From positions 62,001-126,000 of the forward strand of contig NZ_JAPDSH010000007.1 of assembly GCF_029143285.1 (NCBI RefSeq): a stretch of 64,000 nucleotides of DNA, written 5' to 3'. The translations under genes and the position numbers were made by a program. This stretch comes from Vagococcus proximus (GTDB lineage Bacteria; Bacillota; Bacilli; Lactobacillales; Vagococcaceae). The notes beneath the pieces were generated by a model. The model searched no databases and was not told where the DNA came from. It worked only from the letters and a program-made list of their open reading frames with translations. Shown piece after piece: positions 27,697 through 36,482 of the stretch (position 1 is the stretch's first letter; every line of letters starts with the position of its first letter).

Positions 27697-28968
27697 ATGG
27701 CTAATATTTTATCAATGTTGGTTTTGTTATCATTCGTAGGCGTCTTTATCTACTTTTTTTGGAGTGCCTTTTTATTTGTATTTCCTAGACATCGAAATGA
27801 TTGCTTCAAAATCTATGAGCCATATACAATGTATATCATGATACCAATGATGAATGAGTGTTATGTCGCACGTTCAACGGTGGAATCTTTTTATAAACAT
27901 TATCAGAAAAAAATAAACGATAACATAAAGATTAATTTACTCGTTATTGATGATGGTTCAGATGATGGGACGACAGAAATTTTAGCAGAGCTAGAAGAAA
28001 AATATGAGACACTTCATGTTTTAAATCGTGTCTTACCTGAGGCTCAAACGGGAAAAGGCGAAGCGCTTAATGCTGGACTTACTTATATTCGACTTTTAAA
28101 TGAAACACCTCTAACTCATACGTTAATTGGTATCATGGATGCAGATGCATTCATATCGATGGAAGACTTTGAAAAAGTATTTAATACATTTTTTAGTTAC
28201 AAAGATATTTCTATGGTTCAGATAACAGTCGGGATGAACAGTACAAAGAAGTGGTTACATATTATGCAGGACATTGAATTTCAATCGTGTAATTACATGA
28301 TTCAAAATACTCGGAATTATTTTGGAAATAGCGCGGCATCAGGTAATGGGCAATTTTTTAGGCTATCTGATCTGCCTTTAACAGAAGTTTGGGGAAATTC
28401 TTTATTAGAAGACTTTGAATCAAGCACAAAGCTGCTTCTACGTGGTAAAAAAACTTACTATTTGGAAGATGCAAAAGTGATTCAAGAGCCCGTAAGTTCT
28501 ATTAAGACACTTGTGAAACAAAGAACACGATGGGCACAAGGTGGAATCGAATGTATTGGTAAATATAGTGGAATTATTTTAAAAAGCAAAACGATTCCAT
28601 TAAGAGCAAAATTAGAGATGTACTTTTATATGTTTTTACCTTTTGTAACAGCTGTTTCGGTTATTGGTCATGGTGCTGTAATGATGTTACAATTCTATGG
28701 AGTAGTAAAAAAAGGATTGGATTTAAATGGGGTTCTTTTAGTTATTATTCTTTTATCTCTACTGATATCACTGACTTTAAGTACCGTATATTGGCGAAGG
28801 ACGGGTTTAAGCTTCTTACGCTGTTCATTATATGGTTTGACTATTCCGGTATATAATTTAACATTAATACCAGTAGCTTATTCTGCAATTTATCGCTACA
28901 TTACTAATAACAGTACATGGGAAAAAACTGTACACCTAAATACATCACAAGAATTAGAGGAGGCATGA
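27697..28968 (+). CDS. Processive family 2 glycosyltransferase, membrane-bound
   Basis: 423 residues. One N-terminal membrane helix is followed by a GT2 catalytic domain with DDGSDDGT (near 89), the DxD motif MDADAF (near 149), EDFESS (near 248) and the processive-synthase motif QRTRWAQGG (near 270), then three or four C-terminal helices. This is the layout of hyaluronan/chitin/PNAG-type synthases that polymerise and extrude a polysaccharide. AGGAGG precedes ATG. One base separates it from a UDP-GlcNAc 2-epimerase gene, suggesting UDP-ManNAc or UDP-GlcNAc as substrate; this is inference. Confidence 0.85.
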   Translation: MANILSMLVLLSFVGVFIYFFWSAFLFVFPRHRNDCFKIYEPYTMYIMIPMMNECYVARSTVESFYKHYQKKINDNIKINLLVIDDGSDDGTTEILAELEEKYETLHVLNRVLPEAQTGKGEALNAGLTYIRLLNETPLTHTLIGIMDADAFISMEDFEKVFNTFFSYKDISMVQITVGMNSTKKWLHIMQDIEFQSCNYMIQNTRNYFGNSAASGNGQFFRLSDLPLTEVWGNSLLEDFESSTKLLLRGKKTYYLEDAKVIQEPVSSIKTLVKQRTRWAQGGIECIGKYSGIILKSKTIPLRAKLEMYFYMFLPFVTAVSVIGHGAVMMLQFYGVVKKGLDLNGVLLVIILLSLLISLTLSTVYWRRTGLSFLRCSLYGLTIPVYNLTLIPVAYSAIYRYITNNSTWEKTVHLNTSQELEEA

Positions 28969-28969
28969 T

Positions 28970-30082
28970 ATGAAAAATTTGAAAGTAGTGACGTTATTTG
29001 GAACGAGACCGGAAGCAATTAAAATGGCACCACTTGTGAAAGAACTAGAAAGTCGTGAGGAAATTACATCTGTTGTCGTTTCAACAGGTCAACATAAGGA
29101 AATGCTACAGCAAGTTTTAGATATTTTTGACATTAGTCCTGATTATGATTTAGAGATTATGAGTAAAAATCAAACATTAGTAGGAATTACTACAGCTATT
29201 TTAACAAAATTGACACCTATTTTAGAACAAGAGCTACCTGATGTTGTTCTTGTTCATGGTGATACAACGACCGCTTTTGTAGGCGGGTTAGCTGCTTTTT
29301 ATAATCAAGTTCCAATAGGGCATGTCGAAGCAGGATTAAGAACATATGACAAGTATTCACCTTTTCCTGAAGAGATGAATCGCCAGTTGATTGATCGTTT
29401 GGCAGACTATTATTATGCTCCGACACCTGAAAATAAAGAGAGTTTACTTAAAGAGAATATATCTGAAAAAGCTATTATTGTGACAGGAAATACGGCAATT
29501 GATGCGATGAGTTATACGGTCGGTAAGACCGACATAGATGAGATTGTTCAAAAAAATAATAAAGAGTCTAAATTAATGCTGTTAACGATGCATAGGCGAG
29601 AAAACTTGGGAGAACCAATGAAGCAAACACTTAAAGCGATTAGACAAGTGTTGGACAATCATCCAGATTATGAATTAGTTTTTCCAGTTCACTTAAACCC
29701 TGTCGTACAAGATACGGCGAAAGCTATTTTAGGCGATCATGACAGAGTACACTTAATTAGCCCACTAGATGTAGTTGAGTTTCATAATTTAATCGCGCAT
29801 TCTGCTTTGATTTTATCAGATTCTGGAGGTGTTCAAGAAGAAGCACCTCATTTGAATAAGCCAGTTCTAGTATTGAGGGAGTCAACTGAGAGAACAGAAG
29901 CAGTAACGAGAGGGACCGTTAAGTTAATTGGAACAACTTATGACGGGGTACTCGCAGAAATCGAAGATCTTTTATCTCATCCTGAAATCTATACAAGAAT
30001 GGCAGAGTCACAGAACCCTTATGGGGATGGGCAAGCAAGTCGACGTATTGTTGATCATTTGATTGATTCACTAAAAAAATAA
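28970..30082 (+). CDS. wecB: UDP-N-acetylglucosamine 2-epimerase (non-hydrolysing)
   Basis: 370 residues. GTRPEAIKMAPL at the N-terminus, VLVHGDTTTAF near 93, VGHVEAGLRTYD-type segment near 118, and DSGGVQEEAP near 285 identify the family. It interconverts UDP-GlcNAc and UDP-ManNAc. GGAGG at the end of the glycosyltransferase gene is its Shine-Dalgarno. The two genes form a compact operon closed by a terminator. Confidence 0.92.
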   Translation: MKNLKVVTLFGTRPEAIKMAPLVKELESREEITSVVVSTGQHKEMLQQVLDIFDISPDYDLEIMSKNQTLVGITTAILTKLTPILEQELPDVVLVHGDTTTAFVGGLAAFYNQVPIGHVEAGLRTYDKYSPFPEEMNRQLIDRLADYYYAPTPENKESLLKENISEKAIIVTGNTAIDAMSYTVGKTDIDEIVQKNNKESKLMLLTMHRRENLGEPMKQTLKAIRQVLDNHPDYELVFPVHLNPVVQDTAKAILGDHDRVHLISPLDVVEFHNLIAHSALILSDSGGVQEEAPHLNKPVLVLRESTERTEAVTRGTVKLIGTTYDGVLAEIEDLLSHPEIYTRMAESQNPYGDGQASRRIVDHLIDSLKK

Positions 30083-30088
30083 TTGACT

Positions 30089-30123
30089 AAACCGCTACTT
30101 GTGTTTGAAAGTGGTGGTTTTTT
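30089..30123 (+). terminator. Terminator of the glycosyltransferase-epimerase operon
   Basis: Stem AAACCGCTACTT / AAGTGGTGGTTT (G-T pairs allowed), then T. Confidence 0.72.
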
Positions 30124-30245
30124 AGTATTAATAATAGTGTTCTCTTTAATATTGTACAAGGAAACACAAATCAATAAGTTGCAGTATCCTAAAAAAGCAA
30201 TTAAACTAGGTTTATTGATAAAAGTTAGTTAATGGGGTGTTATAT

Positions 30246-30632
30246 ATGTATCAAGTGATATCGATCTATGGAGAAAATGAACCGTGGTGGTTTTTTGAAG
30301 ATTGGGAACTGGATATTGTTGAAGAAGAAGTGTTTGAGACACTCGAAGAAGCTAAAGAATGTTATTTGAAAAAATTTACCCACTATCATCGTGAGTATAG
30401 TATGATTAGGGATAAAGAAGACTATTTAGTGGCGTTTTGGAATGAAGGAGAACTTCGTTATTGTGAGGATTGCGACGAAGACCTTCAACTTTACAAAGGG
30501 CTTATGCTTCTGAAAGAGTGTAAAAAACTTTCAGAAGATGGAAAGGATCAGAATGAAACAGTTAATTATCGCAGAAAAGCCAAGTGTTGCAAGAGACCTG
30601 GCCAAAGTATTGGGAGCAACTCAGAAGAGTAA
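30246..30632 (+). CDS. DUF1033-family protein
   Basis: 128 residues, acidic and aromatic-rich (NEPWWFFEDWE near residue 12, YCEDCDEDLQLYKGL near 78), matching the DUF1033 family of Lactobacillales, whose function is unknown. ATG 30246 behind GGGGTG is preferred to the GTG at 30237. The last 26 codons run 80 bases into topB in another frame. The C-terminal tail is basic and unlike the rest, so it may be a recent read-through extension. Confidence 0.7.
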   Translation: MYQVISIYGENEPWWFFEDWELDIVEEEVFETLEEAKECYLKKFTHYHREYSMIRDKEDYLVAFWNEGELRYCEDCDEDLQLYKGLMLLKECKKLSEDGKDQNETVNYRRKAKCCKRPGQSIGSNSEE

Positions 30633-32640
30633 GAGTTATATTGAAGGACCTAATGTTGTCATTACATGGGCATTAGGACATTTATTAGGTTTAAAAATGC
30701 CAGAAGATTACAATAAAGACTGGGCACAATGGAACATGGAGAGTTTACCTATGATTCCTAAAAAAACAGGCATTAAACCTCTACCTAAAACAGGTGGACA
30801 ATTGAAAGCAATCAGTCAACTGGCTAAACGAAAAGATATTAAAGAAGCCGTTATCGCGACTGATGCTGGGCGTGAAGGAGAACTTGTCGCACGTTGGATT
30901 TTAGAATATGTAAGATTCAACAAACCAGTCAAACGTTTATGGATTTCGTCACAGACACCTAAAGCGATTAAGGCTGGATTTGCCAAATTAGAACCAAGTA
31001 AAAATTATGATAATTTATATCAATCAGCTTTAGCAAGAGCAGAAGCTGATTGGTTAGTTGGATTAAATGTAACACGTGCTTTAACCGTTAAGTATGATGA
31101 TAATTTATCAGCTGGACGCGTTCAAACACCAACGCTGGCTCTTGTAAGAAAACAAGAACAAAAAATTGAAAGTTTTAGGGCTGAGAATTTCTTTACGGTA
31201 GATTTGATGTATCAAGGCTTAGCAGGCCGTCTTCAATTAAAAAATCCACGCCAGTTTAAAACACGAGAAGAAATAGAAAGCTATGTAACAAGAGAGAGTT
31301 TAAAGAGCGGTAAGGTTACGTCTGTTAAGACTAAAGAAAAAGTTGAAACAGCACCATTGCCATTTGATTTGACTGAATTACAGCGTGAAGCCAATCAACG
31401 CTATGGTTTTTCTGCTAAAAAAACATTAGGATTAGTTCAAAGTTTGTATGAGGTACACAAAGTGGTCACTTACCCTAGAACAGATTCTAAGTATTTAACA
31501 CAGGATATGAAAGAGACGATGAAAGAACGTCTTCAAGCTGTTGCGAGTTATTATCCACAAGAAGCCAAAGCGGCTATCAGACAAGGAGCTAGGGTAACGG
31601 TTACTAAAGTATTCCAAGATAGCAAAGTAACAGATCACCATGCCTTAATTCCAACCGAGCAAACACCTCGTGCGGAAAAAATGGATAATGATGAACAAAA
31701 AATTTACCAAATGATTACAACTCGTTTCTTAGGTTTATTCTCAGAGGCTCATGTTAGTGAGAATCAAACGGTAGAAGTTAAAGTAGGCTCTGATTTATTC
31801 TTATTCAGACAAACTAAAATTAAAACACAAGGTTGGAAACGTGACGATAAAAGTACAGTTAAAAAGGAAGTCGCTTTTTCTGAAGGTCAAACTATTCCGG
31901 CAAATTATCAATTTAACAAAGAAGTAACAACACCTCCTAATGCTTTATCTGAAGGCACGTTACTTGGTCAAATGGAGAAACATCAGTTAGGAACACCTGC
32001 TACTCGTGCTGAAATTATAGAAAAATTGATTAAATCAGAATTGATGGAGCGTAAGACGAATAAGCTAAATGTGACACCTAAAGGAAAACAATTATTAAAA
32101 TTAGTCAATCCGTCTCTAGTCACCCCTGATTTAACAGAAAAATGGGAAAAAGAGCTAGAAGAGATTGCTCAAGGAAAACGTAATAGTCAAGTCTTTATCA
32201 AAGAAATTGCCCAAGAGACAGAACAATTGGTTAAAGAAATTAAATATAGTGAAGCAACGTACACTGATTTTTCTTTAACATCAAAAGAGTGTCCTGATTG
32301 TGGCTCGGCTTTACGAGAAAAAAATACGCGTGATGGTAAGGTTTATGTGTGTACAGGTGAAACATGTAAGTACCGTCGTCGTAAAGATCCTAAAGTATCA
32401 AATCGTCGTTGTCCACAATGCCATAAGAAGATGGAAATACATGAAGGTAAAAATGGTCAATTCTTCAAGTGTAAGTATTGTGTCATTACTGAAAAAGTAG
32501 CGTCTGGTAAAGAACGTAAGAAGAAAATGACGAAGCATGAAGAAAAAAAATTATTGAAGAAATATAGTCAGAATCAACAGGCAGAACCAGAAGAAAGTCC
32601 GTTAGCACTTGCTTTAAAAGCTGCTATGAAAGATAACTAA
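30553..32640 (+). CDS. topB: DNA topoisomerase III
   Basis: 695 residues, type IA topoisomerase. Toprim domain with IIAEKPSVARDLAKVLGA and ATDAGREGE (near 105). SAGRVQTPTLALV is near 190, and the catalytic Tyr sits in VVTYPRTDSKYL (near 307). The C-terminal end has zinc-ribbon cysteines (CPDCGSAL...CTGETC, CPQCHKK...CKYC). ATG 30553 with GGAAAGGA upstream is chosen over 30538. It probably decatenates replication or recombination intermediates. Confidence 0.93.
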   Translation: MKQLIIAEKPSVARDLAKVLGATQKSKSYIEGPNVVITWALGHLLGLKMPEDYNKDWAQWNMESLPMIPKKTGIKPLPKTGGQLKAISQLAKRKDIKEAVIATDAGREGELVARWILEYVRFNKPVKRLWISSQTPKAIKAGFAKLEPSKNYDNLYQSALARAEADWLVGLNVTRALTVKYDDNLSAGRVQTPTLALVRKQEQKIESFRAENFFTVDLMYQGLAGRLQLKNPRQFKTREEIESYVTRESLKSGKVTSVKTKEKVETAPLPFDLTELQREANQRYGFSAKKTLGLVQSLYEVHKVVTYPRTDSKYLTQDMKETMKERLQAVASYYPQEAKAAIRQGARVTVTKVFQDSKVTDHHALIPTEQTPRAEKMDNDEQKIYQMITTRFLGLFSEAHVSENQTVEVKVGSDLFLFRQTKIKTQGWKRDDKSTVKKEVAFSEGQTIPANYQFNKEVTTPPNALSEGTLLGQMEKHQLGTPATRAEIIEKLIKSELMERKTNKLNVTPKGKQLLKLVNPSLVTPDLTEKWEKELEEIAQGKRNSQVFIKEIAQETEQLVKEIKYSEATYTDFSLTSKECPDCGSALREKNTRDGKVYVCTGETCKYRRRKDPKVSNRRCPQCHKKMEIHEGKNGQFFKCKYCVITEKVASGKERKKKMTKHEEKKLLKKYSQNQQAEPEESPLALALKAAMKDN

Positions 32641-32650
32641 TAATCAGAAA

Positions 32651-32683
32651 GTCCTATCTGTCACATTATTGTGACAGAACTGA
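32651..32683 (-). repeat. Interspersed palindromic repeat, copy A
   Basis: Minus strand: TCAGTTCTGTCACA-ATAA-TGTGACAG-ATAGG, a perfect CTGTCACA/TGTGACAG hairpin. It shares TCAGTTCTGTCACA, TGTG and GATAGG with copy B at 33901-33937. Confidence 0.55.
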
Positions 32684-32741
32684 TCCATAGGTTGTATGTC
32701 AAATGCTATGGATAATTAAAATCTTATCTTTATAGTTAATA

Positions 32742-32781
32742 ATTAGGCAGTTTTACCATTTTAGGTAAAACTGTTTTTTTG
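32742..32781 (+). terminator. Probable terminator of topB
   Basis: AGTTTTACC / GGTAAAACT arms with a short loop, followed by GTTTTTTTG, about 100 bases after the topB stop. Confidence 0.6.
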
Positions 32782-32969
32782 TATAATATTAAATTTGATC
32801 AGTATTGATATGTATGTCGATGCATCCTAAAAGCAGTTATAAAAGGATGTAAAAAAACAATTATAAGATTTTCAACAAATGGGACAAGCCCATTTAAGAA
32901 ATTTATGGTTATGCTAATTTCCTGAAGAAAGAGGATGTTATAACTGAAGTTAAAAAAAGTATAAAAATT

Positions 32970-33183
32970 GAGAGAATTTAATATTTTATCAGTAATGAAT
33001 TTTTTAGATTTAGATAATTTGTAACGAAATATAGCCAAGGGAAATAGATTATCGACTTCTTAAAGTAGCGTTTCAACAGTTATTAAACTAAGTAAAGAAC
33101 GATTGTTATGGGCGGACAAAATTAATCATGTGCGGTTAAAAAATCCAAAAGAGGTAGTAGAAGAATTATTAAAAGGCTATTAA
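32970..33183 (+). pseudogene. Decayed ORF fragment, family not recognised
   Basis: One frame reads NFLDLDNL-stop-RNIAKGNRLSTS-stop-SSVSTVIKLSKERLL and on to EEVVEELLKGY-like text before a final stop at 33183. The two in-frame stops and lack of a start indicate a broken gene. The text between stops looks protein-like, but I cannot assign it to a family. Confidence 0.3.
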
Positions 33184-33318
33184 ATTAACCGTGAAGCCAA
33201 TCTAACTGTTAGTGTAGAATTTATTTGTCAAAAGCTGACCTTTTTTATCTGGAGTAGAAAATGATATTTCTTTGCCTAATTTTTATGTTATAATTTTTTT
33301 ATAAAAGGGGTGATTTTT

Positions 33319-33672
33319 ATGTTATTTATTTGGAAAAACAAGGGATTTCTCGTACCCGTAGCTATTATATTAGGATATGTTCCATTGATTGCTTTGGCAG
33401 GGTTCGGTATTTCAGAAAACTATCCAGTTGGATCTATTCAACAACGCTTAATAGGAATGTTAGCTATTTTAACAGTATTTTCTCCAGCCTTAATCAATTT
33501 TTTATTTACTAAATATTTTATCAAAAATGAAGCTATTAAAATTGTTACTGATGAGAATGGTAAAGAATATAAGCTTAATAATATCAGTACTTTCTTCTTT
33601 ATAAAAAATAGTACATGGACTAAATTGTTGGTTATTTTTCCGATGTTAACCTTGATAAAGTCATTTTTTTAA
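33319..33672 (+). CDS. Small hypothetical membrane protein
   Basis: 117 residues, not recognised. Two strong hydrophobic helices (about 10-28 and 43-64) and a third at the C-terminal end (about 97-112) flank a short polar segment (IKIVTDENGKEYKLNN). AAGGGGTGAT precedes ATG 33319; a GTG nine bases earlier lies inside that Shine-Dalgarno. A strong terminator follows. It stands alone beside a decayed region and may be accessory. Confidence 0.6.
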   Translation: MLFIWKNKGFLVPVAIILGYVPLIALAGFGISENYPVGSIQQRLIGMLAILTVFSPALINFLFTKYFIKNEAIKIVTDENGKEYKLNNISTFFFIKNSTWTKLLVIFPMLTLIKSFF

Positions 33673-33686
33673 AATAATTTTCAAAA

Positions 33687-33738
33687 AAACTTAACCTCAT
33701 TTTGTCGATTCTTTTAAAATGAGATTAAGTTTTTTTAT
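33687..33738 (+). terminator. Terminator of the small membrane protein gene
   Basis: Stem AAACTTAA-C-CTCATTTT / AAAATGAG-A-TTAAGTTT followed by TTTTT. Confidence 0.85.
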
Positions 33739-33834
33739 ATCGGTCATTAGAGATATTTAGAAGTGTCCACTGGTTTTATAAAAAATAAATCATTTTCTTT
33801 TACTTTAAGTGGATAAGTAATTCTTTTTCATAGT

Positions 33835-33885
33835 AAAAATAGCCCGTTGAATTCATTTTACATAAATTCAACGGGCTATTTTTAT
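33835..33885. terminator. Orphan bidirectional terminator
   Basis: Strong stem AAAATAGCCCGTTGAATT and its complement with an 11-base loop, T-runs on both strands. No gene on either strand ends directly before it. Confidence 0.7.
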
Positions 33886-33900
33886 AGTTGTATCAATCTA

Positions 33901-33937
33901 AGTGTCAGTTCTGTCACATTATTGTGGCTCGATAGGG
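33901..33937 (+). repeat. Interspersed palindromic repeat, copy B
   Basis: AGTGTCAGTTC-TGTCACATTATTGTG-GCTCGATAGGG. It shares its core with copy A (inverted) and its outer parts with copy C at 50538. Confidence 0.55.
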
Positions 33938-33956
33938 CTTTTTATTTATATCGACT

Positions 33957-33984
33957 TTGTAGACGTTGATTTTTATAGTATAAT
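33957..33984 (+). promoter_or_regulatory. Promoter of ftsK (candidate)
   Basis: -10 TATAAT at 33979-33984 with a weak -35 TTGTAG at 16 bases. Confidence 0.5.
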
Positions 33985-34009
33985 GGATAGGACTTAAAGG
34001 AGGAACGAC

Positions 34010-36418
34010 ATGGCACAAAAGAAAAAGAGTCGTCCTAAAAAGATGACAAAGAAACAGCAAGCACAACAAGAGAGAATGTATTATGTTGTTGCAGGATTAA
34101 TTATTAGTATATGCGGTATATTAGGCCTATTTAAATTAGGATTCCTTGGTATATTATTTGCAAATATTTTTAGAATGTTTGTCGGTGTAACTTTTCCGAT
34201 TTTAGCAATTTTATTTATTTTAATGGGTGTTCTTTTAATTTTTATGGGCCCTAATTTTTCATTTGGTAAAACAAAATATATCGGAGGGACTACTTTATTT
34301 TATTTTGGATTGCTTCTAATGTTACATGCTATATTATTCCGTGATTTTGTGAAATTAGATATTCAAATTATGAATGTAACGTGGCATAATTTATGGACAG
34401 ATTTACGTGGTGGTTTAATTTCACAACCGGTTGGTGGTGGTTTAATCGGAGGGGCTTTATATAGTGGTGCACATTTCTTAGTCTCACAAGCAGGTTCATA
34501 TGTTGTAGCAGGACTTCTAATGTTTGCTGGTATTTGTGTTGCTGTAGGTGTTTCAGGTTTTGAAATCTTTGATTTTTTCAAGAGTCGTACAGAAAGTATG
34601 ACAAAAAAGTTAAGTGCATCAGCTGAAACAAGAAAAGAATTAAAAGCGAATAGACGTGAGGAACGTGAGAAAAAACGCGCTTTAGCTTTAGAAAAAGCAG
34701 AAAAAGAAAAGAAATCAGAACGTAAAGCTGGGAAGGTAAATAGCCAACCAGAACCTAAAGTGGCACCTGTATTTGAACCACAAGTAGAACCAGAGCCAGT
34801 ACCTGTCGCCATTGACACGTATCAAAGTCAGTACCAAGAGTCGTCAATTAAGAAACCTGAACCAGCTAAAGCAACTAAAGTAGAGGTGGACGATGAAGAT
34901 AATGGTGAGGATTTAGAATTTGATATCCCTCAAGAAACAGAAAATACAGATTATATCTTACCGCCGTCTACATTATTAAATGAAATACCTTTGACGGATC
35001 AAAGCGAAGAATACAAATCAATTGAACGCAATGTAGAGGTTTTAGAGCAGACTTTTGATAGTTTTGGTGTCGATGCCAAAGTAGTTAGAGCAAGCTTAGG
35101 ACCATCGGTTACAAAATATGAAATTCAACCAGCAGTTGGTGTGAAGGTAAGTAAAATTGTTGGTCTTACTGATGATTTAGCCTTAGCCTTAGCTGCAAAA
35201 GATATTCGTATGGAAGCACCAATCCCAGGTAAATCATTAATTGGGATAGAGGTACCAAATAATACAGTCAGTACTGTTTCATTTAGAGATATTATTGAAG
35301 CACAACCTAAAAATCCAGATAATTTATTAGAAGTACCATTAGGGCGTGATATTTCTGGGTCAGTCATTTCAGCTGATTTGGCTAAAATGCCTCATATGTT
35401 AATCGCTGGTTCGACAGGGAGTGGGAAGTCCGTATGTATTAACGGTATTATCACAAGTATTTTAATGCGTGCAAAACCACATGAAGTTAAAATGATGATG
35501 ATTGATCCTAAAATGGTAGAATTAAACGTCTATAATGGGATTCCTCATTTATTAACCCCTGTTGTAACTAATCCTCGTAAAGCCTCTCAAGCTCTTCATA
35601 AAGTAGTAGCAGAGATGGAAAAACGTTACGAACTATTTGCAGCAAGTGGTGTTAGAAATATTACAGGTTACAATCAAATGGTTCAAAAAAATAACACACT
35701 TGAAGGCGTTAATCGTCCTATTCTACCTTTTATTGTTGTTATTGTAGATGAATTAGCAGACTTGATGATGGTCGCAAGCAATGAAGTAGAAGATGCTATT
35801 ATACGCTTGGCCCAAATGGCTCGTGCCGCAGGGATTCACATGATATTAGCAACACAACGTCCGAGTGTGGATGTTATTACGGGGATTATTAAAGCGAATG
35901 TTCCTTCTCGTATTGCCTTTGCCGTATCAAGTGGGATTGATTCACGAACGATCATTGATACAACGGGTGCTGAAAAATTATTAGGCCGTGGAGATATGTT
36001 ATTTATGCCAATGGGTCAAAATAAACCAACGCGTGTTCAAGGTGCGTTTATTTCTGATTCGGAAGTAGAGGATTTAGTTAAATTTGTGACAGAGCAACAA
36101 GGTGCTGATTACCGTGAGGATATGATGCCGACTGATGAACCTGAAAAAGGAAGTGGACCAGATTCGGAAGTAGATGATTTATATGATGAGGCAGTTAAGT
36201 TTGTAGCGTTCGAAGGGAAAGCAAGTGCCTCACTCATTCAGAGACGATTTAGAGTCGGTTATAACCGAGCAGCACGTCTAATAGATCAAATGGAAGAGAA
36301 CGGAGTTGTAGGGCCGTCAGAAGGAAGTAAGGGACGTAAAGTCTTAATGGGACCGCCGTCTTCTTTACCAGAAGAAGAGTCAGATGATACGATTTCGCCA
36401 AATGATTTACCCTTTTAA
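34010..36418 (+). CDS. ftsK: DNA translocase FtsK/SpoIIIE
   Basis: 802 residues. Basic N-terminus; four membrane helices (about 25-185); a charged linker; and a motor domain with Walker [10 protein letters not shown] (near 467) and Walker [14 protein letters not shown] (near 580). The C-terminal gamma winged helix (about 715-785) binds polar KOPS-type sequences. It pumps chromosome DNA through the division septum. AAAGGAGG precedes ATG. Confidence 0.94.
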   Translation: MAQKKKSRPKKMTKKQQAQQERMYYVVAGLIISICGILGLFKLGFLGILFANIFRMFVGVTFPILAILFILMGVLLIFMGPNFSFGKTKYIGGTTLFYFGLLLMLHAILFRDFVKLDIQIMNVTWHNLWTDLRGGLISQPVGGGLIGGALYSGAHFLVSQAGSYVVAGLLMFAGICVAVGVSGFEIFDFFKSRTESMTKKLSASAETRKELKANRREEREKKRALALEKAEKEKKSERKAGKVNSQPEPKVAPVFEPQVEPEPVPVAIDTYQSQYQESSIKKPEPAKATKVEVDDEDNGEDLEFDIPQETENTDYILPPSTLLNEIPLTDQSEEYKSIERNVEVLEQTFDSFGVDAKVVRASLGPSVTKYEIQPAVGVKVSKIVGLTDDLALALAAKDIRMEAPIPGKSLIGIEVPNNTVSTVSFRDIIEAQPKNPDNLLEVPLGRDISGSVISADLAKMPHMLIAGSTGSGKSVCINGIITSILMRAKPHEVKMMMIDPKMVELNVYNGIPHLLTPVVTNPRKASQALHKVVAEMEKRYELFAASGVRNITGYNQMVQKNNTLEGVNRPILPFIVVIVDELADLMMVASNEVEDAIIRLAQMARAAGIHMILATQRPSVDVITGIIKANVPSRIAFAVSSGIDSRTIIDTTGAEKLLGRGDMLFMPMGQNKPTRVQGAFISDSEVEDLVKFVTEQQGADYREDMMPTDEPEKGSGPDSEVDDLYDEAVKFVAFEGKASASLIQRRFRVGYNRAARLIDQMEENGVVGPSEGSKGRKVLMGPPSSLPEEESDDTISPNDLPF

Positions 36419-36424
36419 AAAATA

Positions 36425-36482
36425 AAACACTTAAATCTAGTCAAACCGTCAATGGTTTGAAATGAGATTTAAGTGTTTTTTT
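36425..36482. terminator. Bidirectional terminator between ftsK and the antiporter gene
   Basis: Outer stem AAACACTTAAATCT and its complement, inner stem TCAAACC / GGTTTGA, with A and T runs at the ends. Confidence 0.85.

Larger units (their letters stand above)
32641..33318. other. AT-rich intergenic region with decayed coding remnants
   Basis: 678 bases without an intact gene. It holds copy A of the palindromic repeat (32651-32683), followed by a stem TAGGCAGTTTTACC / GGTAAAACTGTTTTTTTG (about 32742-32781) that looks like a terminator for topB. After that comes sequence that reads as protein only when interrupted by several stop codons. Confidence 0.45.
33673..34009. other. Intergenic region before ftsK
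   Basis: 337 bases with no ORF. In order: the terminator of the small membrane gene, an orphan bidirectional terminator, repeat copy B, and the ftsK promoter. Nothing recognisable lies in the 100 bases between the two terminators, although a small RNA would fit there. Confidence 0.5.

Noticed and set aside
32799-33038. Minus-strand 79-residue ORF in the topB-ftsK gap
   Set aside because: Low-complexity Phe/Ile/Lys composition, no ribosome site, and AT-rich DNA that yields such ORFs by chance.
36425-36482. Double-stem structure after ftsK as a small RNA
   Set aside because: It sits exactly between convergent stop codons with A and T runs, which a bidirectional terminator explains fully.
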